Shown here piece after piece: positions 18,976 through 29,225 of a stretch of DNA of 39,897 nucleotides (the stretch's first letter is position 1; each line of letters opens with the position of its first letter). The position numbers were made by a program, and so were the translations under genes. This stretch comes from Acidobacteriota bacterium. GTDB taxonomy: Bacteria > Acidobacteriota > Terriglobia > Versatilivoradales > Versatilivoraceae. The notes below the pieces were generated by a model, which was not told the DNA's origin, searched no databases, and saw nothing but the letters and a program-made list of their open reading frames with translations. Location: the NCBI GenBank assembly GCA_003224715.1, contig QHZP01000100.1, forward strand, positions 1 to 39,897, read 5' to 3'.

Positions 18976-20593
18976 GGCGTTTATGGATATTAAACTGAAT
19001 CTGAGGAAAGAACCTTGGGAGATCGCGGACGTCTCCTCGAAAAAGCGTGAGACCCGATGGGGTCATCAGAAGGTTCTCATCAGAGAATTTATCTATACGA
19101 AGCCTGTGGATCCAGCTGGGATCCTTGAGAAGTTCATCGGCATTGAGGACAAAAAAGTTAGTTGTAGCAGGAATCTCAATTCTATCGATTAATCGGGTTT
19201 CTTGTCGAAACCCTGCAAAGAGGAGAGTCCTTCCGGCCAGGGTGTAGAGTTTAGGCTGATAGGTGTGATATTCAGGCAAATGGAACATATAGTCGCGAAA
19301 CCCCAAGAACATGAAATCATAATTCATCAAGATGGTCGTTTCCGGGGAAAACTGTTCTTTCACGGTTGTCACTACTTCCTTCAGCTTCGATTCATATTGA
19401 GCAACCGCAAGTCGAGATACCGATGTGTTCATTTTGAGAAAAGTGAAAAGATTGCACCCGACTAAGACTAGTGGAACAATCTGGCTTGGTATTGAAAGCG
19501 GAAGCCAGCGTGATGATCTAAGGGTCGATTTCGTCTCTCCACGTCTCAGTACCACGGCATCTTTGCCTCTAAACTGTCCTTGCTTCGATTTGAATAATCC
19601 CAAAATTTGTTCACAGGTCAGTTGAGCGCCGGCCGGCATCAAAATCAACAATGCCGGCAGGTAAATCAAGCTGTGCCCGGTCTGTATGGGATGGGAATAA
19701 ATTAAGATAAAGAAACTCACAGGTGGAATAAGCCAAGCTGCGAAGAGCTGGAATCTGTGGTCTCGCCATAGCGAGTCGAGGTGGGCCTTTTCGAGATAAA
19801 AAATCCCTCCAAGAAACAGCAATAACATTCCTGGACCAGTGCCTAACAGGATGAAGTAACCCACACAGACCAGATTAAAGGGTAACCATCCGAGCGTGAA
19901 GCCATGCCAGTTGGAATTCAACCAATGATCACGCACCGCTATTTGGTAGGCTTTCAAACCACCGGACAGATGGGCCATCGGAACATACCAGGCACAAACG
20001 GTCACCATTAGAATAGCTACCGCAAGGGCCATTCTCTTGAGCCCCGCTTTTCTGACGGAAACGATCCAAAGAGGAAGCAGAAAGAGAATTGTATTCTGCC
20101 TTACACCACCCGCAAGGCCAAGTACCACGGCGGAGAAATTCATGAATCGGTAATTACCCTCGAGATTTCTCCAACAACATAGCGCCAAAAGGCAGACAAA
20201 AAAACAGTCTGCCAGATTGGACAACGCAACTTCCCCGTGGAACCAGAAGATGGGGCTGGTGGCCAACAGAAGCGCAGAAGAAAGGCCCGACCTGGCCCCG
20301 AAGATTTCCTTTCCCAATAGGAAAACCAGCCAAACCGCCAGACCACTGAATAGAATATTCAAAGCAATGAAGCTTAAATTCGGATCTTGGATCAACTTGT
20401 TAACAACCCTGCCCATCATGACAAATAAGAAATATCCCGGAGGCTGTGGCTGGTGGAGTCGCACGTCATAATGTCTTAGTCCTAGAACAAACTGGATCGA
20501 ATCTAACCCATAGGGTACGTGTGCCCGAAAAGGAATTCGGGAGAGGCATGTCGCCACTAATAATGCGACGACAGGCCAGTGATTCTTTGTCAT
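18962..20593 (-). CDS. Polytopic membrane glycosyltransferase, GT39/PMT/ArnT-like
   Basis: 'YGLDSIQFVLGLRHYDVRLHQPQPPGYFLFVMMGRVVNKL' plus multiple TMs. ATG at 20593 overlaps the upstream stop as ATGA; the track ORF extends to 20674. Confidence 0.65.
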   Translation of the reverse strand: MTKNHWPVVALLVATCLSRIPFRAHVPYGLDSIQFVLGLRHYDVRLHQPQPPGYFLFVMMGRVVNKLIQDPNLSFIALNILFSGLAVWLVFLLGKEIFGARSGLSSALLLATSPIFWFHGEVALSNLADCFFVCLLALCCWRNLEGNYRFMNFSAVVLGLAGGVRQNTILFLLPLWIVSVRKAGLKRMALAVAILMVTVCAWYVPMAHLSGGLKAYQIAVRDHWLNSNWHGFTLGWLPFNLVCVGYFILLGTGPGMLLLFLGGIFYLEKAHLDSLWRDHRFQLFAAWLIPPVSFFILIYSHPIQTGHSLIYLPALLILMPAGAQLTCEQILGLFKSKQGQFRGKDAVVLRRGETKSTLRSSRWLPLSIPSQIVPLVLVGCNLFTFLKMNTSVSRLAVAQYESKLKEVVTTVKEQFSPETTILMNYDFMFLGFRDYMFHLPEYHTYQPKLYTLAGRTLLFAGFRQETRLIDRIEIPATTNFFVLNADELLKDPSWIHRLRIDKFSDENLLMTPSGLTLFRGDVRDLPRFFPQIQFNIHKRRDFK

Positions 20594-22300
20594 CGGCAAA
20601 GAAATTCCTTCAGCGTAAAGCTTAGAATCCCCAACGCAGTAAATCCTGATAACCCGAGTGCGGCCTTTCTCCACCAGGTTTTTTCAAAACGCGCGCGTAG
20701 TTCATGCCGGCCCTGGGGAACGTTCACCACAATCCCTCCAGTGGCAGGATCCGTTGAAATCTGCGCCCTCTGCTCATCAATAGTTACGATCCAGCCTGGA
20801 TATTCGTAGAGTCGCAATCTCAACTGGGTGGGCATCTCGGCCTCGACATGAACATTACGCTCATGGGAAGCCCAGCGTTCTATCTTGATGTGGGCCTTAC
20901 CTTCCATTATGGCAAACTCCGGATCTTTTGCGGGGATGACTCTCTGCTGCCAATTAGGCATCGAACGAGGGTTATATTCTGGCGCGTTGTAAACATCTGC
21001 CTCCGCAGCACGCATATGTTCTTCATTTAGGAAACATCCACCCCGGATAATCAATACTGAACTTAACGCAGCCAAGAAAGTGCAGCTGAGATGCCCCATC
21101 TTTAACCATTTTCCTGCCCGACCGAGGTCATGTTTATAAGATTCAAATCCAACACCAATGATAAGTGCTCCCAGCAAGGTACAGATTGAAAGCCATCGGG
21201 TGGAAAACTGAATTTGCGGAAGTCCAGGAATTAGCCGCCAGATAAACGTTGAAGGACGCGACATCAGAAAAAGACAGAAAAGACTGAGCAGTATGGAAAC
21301 AGAGAGTTCTTTACGCAAGAGCTGATATAGGATCTTGTTGCGAAAAACGATTGCCAGGCTCATCAGGGTCCATGCGACCTGCAGAATCGTAATTGCTTGC
21401 AGGATCCCGAGAGTTTTAGCTTGAAAGGGGTTTGCCCAAGTCAGGTCAGCATTGGGAAAGAAGAGAAACGTATTACGAAAGTCGAACTCCGGCAACATCG
21501 TGCTGTATTCGAGGTGAATAAATTTCCGTTCATAGAGAGCGGGGCAAAGGAAGAAGGCAGTGAGGGCCAGAGTGATTATGATTCCAACAAGCAGCCGTTT
21601 CGAATTCTCAAGCATTCTTTCCCAGTCCGAATAGAACAAGAGGTAACCCACTATAACCAAACTAAACATGTAGGCAGAGACTAGATGAATAAGAGAGAGA
21701 AAAACCCGTCAAATGAAGAATTTTTCTTTCCTCAGAGGCCAAGAGATTACGCAAAAAAATCAAGATCAGTGGAAACCATATCCAAGCCCAAGGTTCCGCA
21801 TAAAGACTCCAATAGCTGATATCAAGGACATGGAAAGGAATGACAAGATAGACGAGGGAAACTAACAGCGCAAGCTTTCGACTGGTCAAGGCTCCGGCGT
21901 AAGTGAACATCGCCAGACCGGACAAGAAGAGACCAAGAAAGCGAACCAACTTCATTGATAACACCACTGATTTCGTTCCCCAGTAAAGGGACGCGGTGAC
22001 GTAGTAAACTAAGGGGGAATAGAAGGTAAAGATCGGGCTTCCGTATCCCCCGTTGGAATGTGGGAGCCACCGTGGCAACCACGTGCCCTCGCCCAATATC
22101 TGGGCAAATTGCCGGACCCAGCTCATTTGCAGGATGGAATCGTCGACCACACAGGAAGGAAAATAGGGGCTGGTAAATTGTCTGGCCAGAATAAGAACAG
22201 AGGCAAGCAACAAGCATCCCCACTCACCGTAGGGAAAACGGAATCTCTTACATTGACGTGGCCGGATCGACCGCCTCACTTTCTTGTAAGACAGATTCAT
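20590..22300 (-). pseudogene. YfhO-like / '6-pyruvoyl-tetrahydropterin synthase-related' membrane protein split by a frameshift
   Basis: N-terminal frame 22300-21662 (...SNGGYGSPIFTFYSPLVYYVTASLYWG...LTGFSLSYSS) and C-terminal frame 21669-20590 (MFSLVIVGYLLFYS...AQISTDPATGGIVVNVPQGRHELRARFEKTWWRKAALGLSG). Removing one base from the T5 run (21700-21704) joins them as ...LTGFLSLIHLVSAYMFSLVIVGYLLF... Confidence 0.75.
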
Positions 22301-22464
22301 GACAAGACGTATCTAGGTACTCGCAAACCACAACGTCACCAAGCTCAGTAAGGCCGGAATAACCAGAAACGCTCAGGAAGTGCTCAGGATTTCCAGTCCG
22401 GACAGACGGCATATTCCTCAACATAAACGCTGCCTCTAGGAATTCCGCCCGCATCTGTTGCCCT

Positions 22465-24639
22465 TCAAATATTCCCGGTTATCCGGCTGCGCAATGGATT
22501 CAGCTTGCGCCATTCGGACTTATGCAGCACACACATGGATATCAGGTAGATCCCTACAGCCAGGAGGTTTAGAAACGCCACGCCGTAAATCATGCAAAGG
22601 TTTTCCAATATCCCGCCAACCAAGGCACCCAGCAGATTGGCGCCGAAAGCTGAAGGGATATCCTTCACTTTCTTGAAAGCAGAAGCAAACAGAATCCCGG
22701 CAAAGAAAACAGGTATTGCACTCACAAAACCACCTAGAATCGCTTTGGAATGAAAGCCGAGGCCCGCTAAGGCGCCCGGCTTGAAAAAATAACCAAATAT
22801 CAAACTACAGGCCAGACCGAGATATGCCCAACTCAGTGCCTGTGGAGCTAGCTTAAGGACAAATATATTAGCCAGAAGGATCATTAGCAAAATTGCCGAG
22901 ATAACCACCGAGTTGACTAGCCAGGTAGAGCCAAAGAGCAAAGATAAGTCACTAATGCTCTTCACCTCGATCAGCATGAAACCTGTGCCCAGCAAAAACA
23001 GATAAGTTAATAGGGGCCAGTCTTGTAACCGTGCTTCTAATTCCAGTAGCCGTGCTTCCGATTGCCACTGCGATGAAAGAATTCCTTTAGTAAAAATGGC
23101 ACTGAAGACAAAAAGAATGGACAAGGTAAACCAATAAGCAAAGGGGATGGATTTATTTTTTAAGTAAAGGAACGGCCAATCGTCCGTAGGAAACGGCGTC
23201 GCGGTTTTGGGAATACGATCATTGATAACCATAGCCTCCAGGTCAGCTTGACCCCGGATATGATCTCGGTTGGCTGTCGGTCCCACCAGGTACGAAATTC
23301 CGGCATCGTACGGTGTTTGGAGACAGAGTGGTTCCTGCTCAAACACCTCTTGCAGCATCCGATAGAATCTTTCTTGGATCCAGGTTTCTGTAAGCGCAAA
23401 GCTCAGAGAAACTGTTCCACCGGGTTTGAGATGGCGTCGTGCTTCCCTTAGGCTTTCGAGAGTGTAGATGTAATTATCCAGTCGAATACTTGACATACCC
23501 GAAAGCAACGTCTGCGAATCCAATAGGCCAAATACGATCAAATCGTATCTCTCCCGGCTATACTTAAAGAAAGCCCGAGCATCGTTATTGATCACGCGAG
23601 CTCTGGCGGAACTGTAAGGCTTTTCCGGATGGAGTTGAAGGCCCAGGCGAAGGATAAGTGGATCAATCTCGACCGCATCCACATGCTGTACGCCATGACG
23701 AAGGGCGCTCGCCACATCGTTTCCAGAACCAGCCCCCACAATTAGGACTTGCCCGGGTTCGACAAAGCGATACACAAGATTGTAGTAAGGCCGGGCCTTA
23801 CCTGCGGATGGGGTTTCCAACGACCCATCCGAGAGATTGAGCATGCGTTGATGATAGTCATGATTGACATTGAGATTGTAACCTACAACAGCAGATTCCG
23901 GATTATCCTCCTGAACGTGTATTGGAGCCACGTCAATTCGATAATAAGGCGACCAGAGTGCTTTTTGCGGAACTGCATAGATGACTGTAATCGTTATCGC
24001 AAATAGGATCCCAGCCCACTTCCTTTTTTCCAGAAAGATCAGAAACAAGGCGAATCCAAGAATAAACCAAACCGGGGGGCCCCAGCCTTCCAGAGAAATC
24101 AGTGAGAACGTTAGAACGCCTAGCAGACTGCCTAGAACGTTGATGGTATAGCCTGGGAGGGGCGGAAGCTGTTCAAACAACTGTCCTAATTTTTGGCCGA
24201 GGGCAAGAAAGACACACACGCACAGTCCGAAAATTGTGAAGACTACTCCAAGAAACTTACCTAATGCCCAAAGTTTGTTGGAGAGCGTCGAATAATGAAA
24301 TCCACCGCTGACATCTCCCACAATCAAGTAATCTCCGATGGGAAAGGGCAGAAACGTAATGCCAAGCGGTCCCGAAAGAGCAATCACTAAACAGAGAAGG
24401 CCGATTAAGAAGGGAAAGTACTCAAAGAAATTCCGTTGCATTTTTGCACAAGCACAGCCTAACCCCATACCAAGAAAACTCGCGATTAAAGGGAGATTCT
24501 TGAGATAAGCAAAGATGCGTATTTCAGAGGACAACCAGCGGATGACGATTAGCTCCAAATACAAACAAAGGAAGCTAATCACGAATAGGTTAAATGGAAG
24601 TGCAAATTTATTGCCCCCACGAGGATCTTTGCTTTTCAT
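22465..24639 (-). CDS. Membrane-embedded spermine/spermidine-synthase-like protein
   Basis: 725 aa; TM domain, then 'VLIVGAGSGNDVASALRHGVQHVDAVEIDPLILRLG..NDARAFFKYSRERYDLIVFGLLDS', then more TMs. SD AGGA before ATG 24639. Confidence 0.8.
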   Translation of the reverse strand: MKSKDPRGGNKFALPFNLFVISFLCLYLELIVIRWLSSEIRIFAYLKNLPLIASFLGMGLGCACAKMQRNFFEYFPFLIGLLCLVIALSGPLGITFLPFPIGDYLIVGDVSGGFHYSTLSNKLWALGKFLGVVFTIFGLCVCVFLALGQKLGQLFEQLPPLPGYTINVLGSLLGVLTFSLISLEGWGPPVWFILGFALFLIFLEKRKWAGILFAITITVIYAVPQKALWSPYYRIDVAPIHVQEDNPESAVVGYNLNVNHDYHQRMLNLSDGSLETPSAGKARPYYNLVYRFVEPGQVLIVGAGSGNDVASALRHGVQHVDAVEIDPLILRLGLQLHPEKPYSSARARVINNDARAFFKYSRERYDLIVFGLLDSQTLLSGMSSIRLDNYIYTLESLREARRHLKPGGTVSLSFALTETWIQERFYRMLQEVFEQEPLCLQTPYDAGISYLVGPTANRDHIRGQADLEAMVINDRIPKTATPFPTDDWPFLYLKNKSIPFAYWFTLSILFVFSAIFTKGILSSQWQSEARLLELEARLQDWPLLTYLFLLGTGFMLIEVKSISDLSLLFGSTWLVNSVVISAILLMILLANIFVLKLAPQALSWAYLGLACSLIFGYFFKPGALAGLGFHSKAILGGFVSAIPVFFAGILFASAFKKVKDIPSAFGANLLGALVGGILENLCMIYGVAFLNLLAVGIYLISMCVLHKSEWRKLNPLRSRITGNI

Positions 24640-26308
24640 CAATTATCCTATATATCTGGTATTTGTTGTCCGTGCTTCTGAAGACCTGTTCGAATGTTAG
24701 TCCTTCCCTGCCTTCGATGACACGTCGCAGTTCTCGGCCCATCGCCTGCACGACATCAGGAGTAAAGACGCCAAAATCAAGTTCACCAGTGACCAGATAC
24801 TTGATTTCGTGTTTTTGAATGGGGGTGTCTAGAAATTTGGGGTGGGAGAGTCTTCCCCGAGGATCAAAGCTCATAGGAGCAACTTTTCTCTGCGTGTGGA
24901 GGTAATAAACCGGATCTAAGTAAGCCATTAAATGGTCGGACGGCCGCGTTTCCTTCTCCAGCCAATCAAAACTCTCTAGCATATCCCGATTCCTACTTTC
25001 AAATTGTTGCACTGCCTGCCTGACGTTACTAATAAGCTGATAGGTGTGAAGGCCAAATATAACTAAGCAAGCTCCACCCAGAGCCACCGGAAGCAAAGCC
25101 AGCCCAAGAGATCTCGCTTTCCTAAAGGCTAAATTAGGTCTGTCTTGGTTTCGTAAACGTTCGGTGATATGAAAAACTTCAACGAAGATAAAGAAATCCA
25201 AAAAAGGAAGGAGAGGCAAAAGCAAGCGCTCATGAGCCGGATAGGGCCAAAACCCAAGAACGGAGAGATAAGTCAGCACATAGAAGAGCACGACCCGACT
25301 TGTTTTTGATCGAAAAGAGCGCAGAATCCCAATCAACAACAGTGCAAGGACGGGAAGTCCAGTCCATGCCGTCAAAATCGTGATTAAGTGGAGATCCGTT
25401 TGAAATGGATAGACCAGTAATTTGGGGATCCCGATGAAAAGGTACAGGGCATTCTTTACAAGAAAAGCGCTCAGACCGCCCGCCTCGGCCAGTTGCCTGA
25501 AGTCAGATAAGTAATTAGTGTAAAAGGTATACTCTGGGAAGCGGCTCGCTTCATTGTGCGTACGAGTCCAGTAGAGCCAAGGGGAAAGAAATATCAATGT
25601 CAGTGCCAGCAACCAGAAAATGCGTCGCCATTTTCTTCTTATCAGGTAATCACAGGTCACAGCGGCGATCAGAGCGATCCCAATAGTACGAACGTAAAAC
25701 GAAAAGGCCAGGCAAACGGAAAAGAGGACTAGAAATAGAATACTCTCCGCTCTGTGATCCAATTCAACGACAACCCAAAGTGCTAGACAGGAAAAGAAGA
25801 GATAGGCTGATTCCGACAGAATGGCGGTGGAGCTGGCAATGAGAGCGGGATGCACGGCACAAAGTCCAATGATCAAGACGGCCCGCTTTTTGTTTCCTTC
25901 CAGCAATCTTGGCATGAGGAGGGCTAACACCCCTAAGAAAGCGGCCGCGAAAACGATGCTGACCCAGCGCAGCAGGCTCACGTTAGCTGGAAAATCTGGA
26001 GAGACTCGCCAAATCCAAGAAAGCAGCCACGGATATAGAACCGGATACTTTGTGTGATCAGGATCGCCGGGTAACGAAATTAGTTTATACTCGCCGGTAG
26101 TTGCCAGTGACTTGGCAAGCGTTACATAGACAGCTTCATCGGAGATTGGTTCTAGCCCTGAGGGATTTAGCAAAAAGAAACAAACAATCGCATGAAGAAG
26201 AATGAAGGCACCAATGAAAACGGGATAATTTGATTTGGTTTCGACTGCGATTCCCTTCCCAAGAACCAACGGATTTTCCACGGATATTGGATTCATGCCG
26301 GTAATCAA
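24608..26308 (-). CDS. Polytopic membrane glycosyltransferase, GT39/PMT-like
   Basis: 'LEPISDEAVYVTLAKSLATTGEYKLISLPGDPDHTKYPVLYPWLLSWIWRVS' GT39-like first loop; multiple TMs. Start may be ATG 26296. Confidence 0.75.
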   Translation of the reverse strand: MITGMNPISVENPLVLGKGIAVETKSNYPVFIGAFILLHAIVCFFLLNPSGLEPISDEAVYVTLAKSLATTGEYKLISLPGDPDHTKYPVLYPWLLSWIWRVSPDFPANVSLLRWVSIVFAAAFLGVLALLMPRLLEGNKKRAVLIIGLCAVHPALIASSTAILSESAYLFFSCLALWVVVELDHRAESILFLVLFSVCLAFSFYVRTIGIALIAAVTCDYLIRRKWRRIFWLLALTLIFLSPWLYWTRTHNEASRFPEYTFYTNYLSDFRQLAEAGGLSAFLVKNALYLFIGIPKLLVYPFQTDLHLITILTAWTGLPVLALLLIGILRSFRSKTSRVVLFYVLTYLSVLGFWPYPAHERLLLPLLPFLDFFIFVEVFHITERLRNQDRPNLAFRKARSLGLALLPVALGGACLVIFGLHTYQLISNVRQAVQQFESRNRDMLESFDWLEKETRPSDHLMAYLDPVYYLHTQRKVAPMSFDPRGRLSHPKFLDTPIQKHEIKYLVTGELDFGVFTPDVVQAMGRELRRVIEGREGLTFEQVFRSTDNKYQIYRIIDEKQRSSWGQ

Positions 26309-27960
26309 CGATCCATCAAAATGTTCACTGATAGCATTTGCTCTGGTTCAACGAGTGAACCCGATTGCGTGGCTACTCGATCAAGGCAAAAGCCCTTGGC
26401 TGTAAGAGCGGTGACAGTCACGAATGCCGCAGTGATATGTCGATCTCCAAAGCTACATATCAGGATCTCCCCTAGGAATGGGCTCATGAGTAAAAGAACG
26501 ACTGGCGGGCTGATCCCTTGAGAGAGGTTATGACTCCACCAAAAATCAAATCCCGGAGTCGCTTCAGTCCCTTCTGGTGCAGGATGGTGTTTCGATAGTA
26601 GCTGGATTTCAGAAAGTCGTAGCGCCTGGCCAATTTCCTGGACACGGTCTAGTAGCGGCGAGTAGCGCAAATCGAAATAAAGCGTCAAGGGATAGGCATG
26701 AGTATCAACATCGTGAATCACTTTGCGCTCAAGAAGTTTAGAATAGTGCAGGTTCATGTCGATCATGACCGCACTTAACTGTATCAAGAAGCTAATAGCG
26801 ATAAGCGTCTTCATCAGGAGTGAAATATAGTTCTGCCTTTTACAATCCTCTTCTAAAAGTACGCCCAGAGAGAGCATCCAAAACGGTAGCAGGAAGGTCA
26901 GCAAGCGAGGACCCCAGGCAATGTCGCCGTGCCAGAAAGAATACTTGGCAAAAAAAATCAAATAGAAAATCGATGTAGAGAAACAGACAACTGCTACTTC
27001 TTTTCGCCATAGGAAGAAGCGCTTTAGGCCAGCAACAGAAATAAACAGGATGGGGCAATATATCAACACGCCCTTCCCAGGACTGATTAGTTCTCCCATA
27101 AGACCTACCCGCAACGGATTGCCAATATTCGCAATCCCCTTTTGCCTTGCCCAGAACGAGTAGCCAGTCTCTAAGATGGAGCCAAATCTAAAAGCGTTAT
27201 GCCATAAAATGAAAGCCAGGAATGGCAGAAGGCCAGCCAAAAAGACGGCTCCGCTCCGCAAGAAGCTTTGAACTCTGCTGAGAGGAGGCTCGGTCCCCTG
27301 CCGGGTCAATAAAATGAATGCTGATAATGGAATCAACCAGAAGACTGAGGTCACCCGTGTAAGGACAGCAAAGCCCAGGCAGGCTCCTGCAAGTAAGAGT
27401 CTCCGCCGCCTTCCGTCCTGTACGAACCGATAAACTAAATACACACTCAACAGAGAAAATAAGGTCTCTATGCTGTGATCGAAAGGACTCTTCGATTCTG
27501 GCCAAATCTGGGTACACAGTCCCGCCAGCAAAGACAGTCTCAACGCTGTTTTCAAGGAATAGCCCAGTCTCAAGCAGAAAAAGAAAAGTACCAAACACAC
27601 CAGAGATGCAACGAGAGGACCCAAGAGAGTTACAAAGAATTTTGGATTTCCCAACCATTTACCCACTAGGAAAAAAGGAATCGCAAGCAAGGACTGGCCC
27701 AGACCATATTTTGTATAGTAATGACCATCACAGCCCTTTATCCCCCATCGGGCACCAATGTCGGAAGGAAGATCCAGAGCGCCTCTCTCTATCAGACTTT
27801 GAGTTACAGCGTAGCGAAGCATGCCGTCATCGGTCACGTCTACCGAATTGCCTGATGAAGTCAATGTGTAGATTGAGACGAGGAGAATAAATACATTAAG
27901 CGCGAGCTTCCGGGCCACGGCGGGCTGTCTGTCGTTCTCACGGGCTAGACCTTTATTCAT
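26305..27960 (-). CDS. Polytopic membrane protein, GT-C-like
   Basis: 551 aa; 'DVTDDGMLRYAVTQSLIERGALDLP...YTKYGLGQSLLAIPFFLVGKWL' loop and multiple TMs. ATGA overlap with the upstream gene. Confidence 0.65.
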   Translation of the reverse strand: MNKGLARENDRQPAVARKLALNVFILLVSIYTLTSSGNSVDVTDDGMLRYAVTQSLIERGALDLPSDIGARWGIKGCDGHYYTKYGLGQSLLAIPFFLVGKWLGNPKFFVTLLGPLVASLVCLVLFFFCLRLGYSLKTALRLSLLAGLCTQIWPESKSPFDHSIETLFSLLSVYLVYRFVQDGRRRRLLLAGACLGFAVLTRVTSVFWLIPLSAFILLTRQGTEPPLSRVQSFLRSGAVFLAGLLPFLAFILWHNAFRFGSILETGYSFWARQKGIANIGNPLRVGLMGELISPGKGVLIYCPILFISVAGLKRFFLWRKEVAVVCFSTSIFYLIFFAKYSFWHGDIAWGPRLLTFLLPFWMLSLGVLLEEDCKRQNYISLLMKTLIAISFLIQLSAVMIDMNLHYSKLLERKVIHDVDTHAYPLTLYFDLRYSPLLDRVQEIGQALRLSEIQLLSKHHPAPEGTEATPGFDFWWSHNLSQGISPPVVLLLMSPFLGEILICSFGDRHITAAFVTVTALTAKGFCLDRVATQSGSLVEPEQMLSVNILMDR

Positions 27961-29225
27961 GCAATGCGATTATCGAACCTTCTTAATTGATGCATCAGAA
28001 TTCCGCTTAGCACTAGCAGGGCCCACACGCTCAATTGTATCGGCACTATAGCTGAAACGATAAATGTCGCGACAAGGACTGGATAACCTACCAGGAAAAG
28101 CGCAATCAGCAGCATCCGACTCTCGGATGGAGGTAATACTTCCCTGAGGGTGAATTGATAAATCAACAGACCTGGCAACAGCAACAAGGAGAGATCATGA
28201 AAATTCAAATGGGGGCTCACTAGCAGACTGATGACGATGAGCAATGCGAATCTTAGATCAAAAATCGGCTGAGAAACATCCCACTTCCCTTTCCAAGACC
28301 GGATCGTCAACCCCACCAGCAAAAGGCTGCTGATTACAGTCGCAGCTATCGCGAAGTTGGCATGGCTATCGTACCAAAGCGCAAAAAACTGTCCGCGCAA
28401 AGAGTGCATTTGTGATGGGTATATACCATAACGATTGACCCAGCCAGTCATCTCGATCAAGAGTTCAAAATACTTCCTCAAACCTGAGGGACCTACAAGA
28501 GCTAAAGAAACCCCCAAAGCACCAATAGCGCCTATAAGAAACCCGCCGAAAACCTTCCATCGCCGTTTGACTAACATCAAAAGGAGAATGGGCCAGAGTA
28601 TTTGAAACTTTTGCAAGGCTAATGAAAGCCAGAGGCCTCCCGCAATCTCGCGAGATTCTTTTAAACTAACGAATGCGAGAACCAAGTACAGAAAGACGAG
28701 AGCCGTATCCTGGCCCTGAAGAAGAGTTGCAAACAATGGCAGGAATGCAAGACTCAGAACAGAAATCAGACCGGCGTTCGTTTTGCTTTGCAAACCACTC
28801 GATTTAATCAAGACGACCAACCCAAGGCCAAAGCAAGCCAGGCTGAATACATTCCAAAGTAAAAAAGCTTTTAAGTAAGAGAGACTGACAAAAGGCAAGA
28901 AATATATAACTTCAAAAGGAGGATGATTGTAAGGAAGGAGCCCGTCAGGAAATTGAACCGCGGATTGAAGGGAATTGAGAATGTCCCGTTGATACCGCAT
29001 TTGTAAATCCAGATCATATAAGCGAGGACCCTGCCTTTCTTTAACCAATCGAGCCCCTGTGTAATAGATAATGAAGTCACTGTCGCCTTGGAGGAACCTA
29101 TACTGAGGACTCAAGGCCAAGATTAGATACGCCACAATCAAGGTCGGAATGAAAACTCCCATCCATCGCCAATTCGAAGACTTCTTGGCGGAGACGATTG
29201 AAGGATAAGCATGATTGTTAAGCAT
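27957..29225 (-). CDS. GT87/DUF2029 glycosyltransferase
   Basis: 'DFIIYYTGARLVKERQGPRLYDLDLQ...YNHPPFEVIYFLPFVSLSY...LQGQDTALVFLYLVLAF' GT87 signature. TGATG overlap with the upstream stop. Confidence 0.85.
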   Translation of the reverse strand: MLNNHAYPSIVSAKKSSNWRWMGVFIPTLIVAYLILALSPQYRFLQGDSDFIIYYTGARLVKERQGPRLYDLDLQMRYQRDILNSLQSAVQFPDGLLPYNHPPFEVIYFLPFVSLSYLKAFLLWNVFSLACFGLGLVVLIKSSGLQSKTNAGLISVLSLAFLPLFATLLQGQDTALVFLYLVLAFVSLKESREIAGGLWLSLALQKFQILWPILLLMLVKRRWKVFGGFLIGAIGALGVSLALVGPSGLRKYFELLIEMTGWVNRYGIYPSQMHSLRGQFFALWYDSHANFAIAATVISSLLLVGLTIRSWKGKWDVSQPIFDLRFALLIVISLLVSPHLNFHDLSLLLLPGLLIYQFTLREVLPPSESRMLLIALFLVGYPVLVATFIVSAIVPIQLSVWALLVLSGILMHQLRRFDNRIA

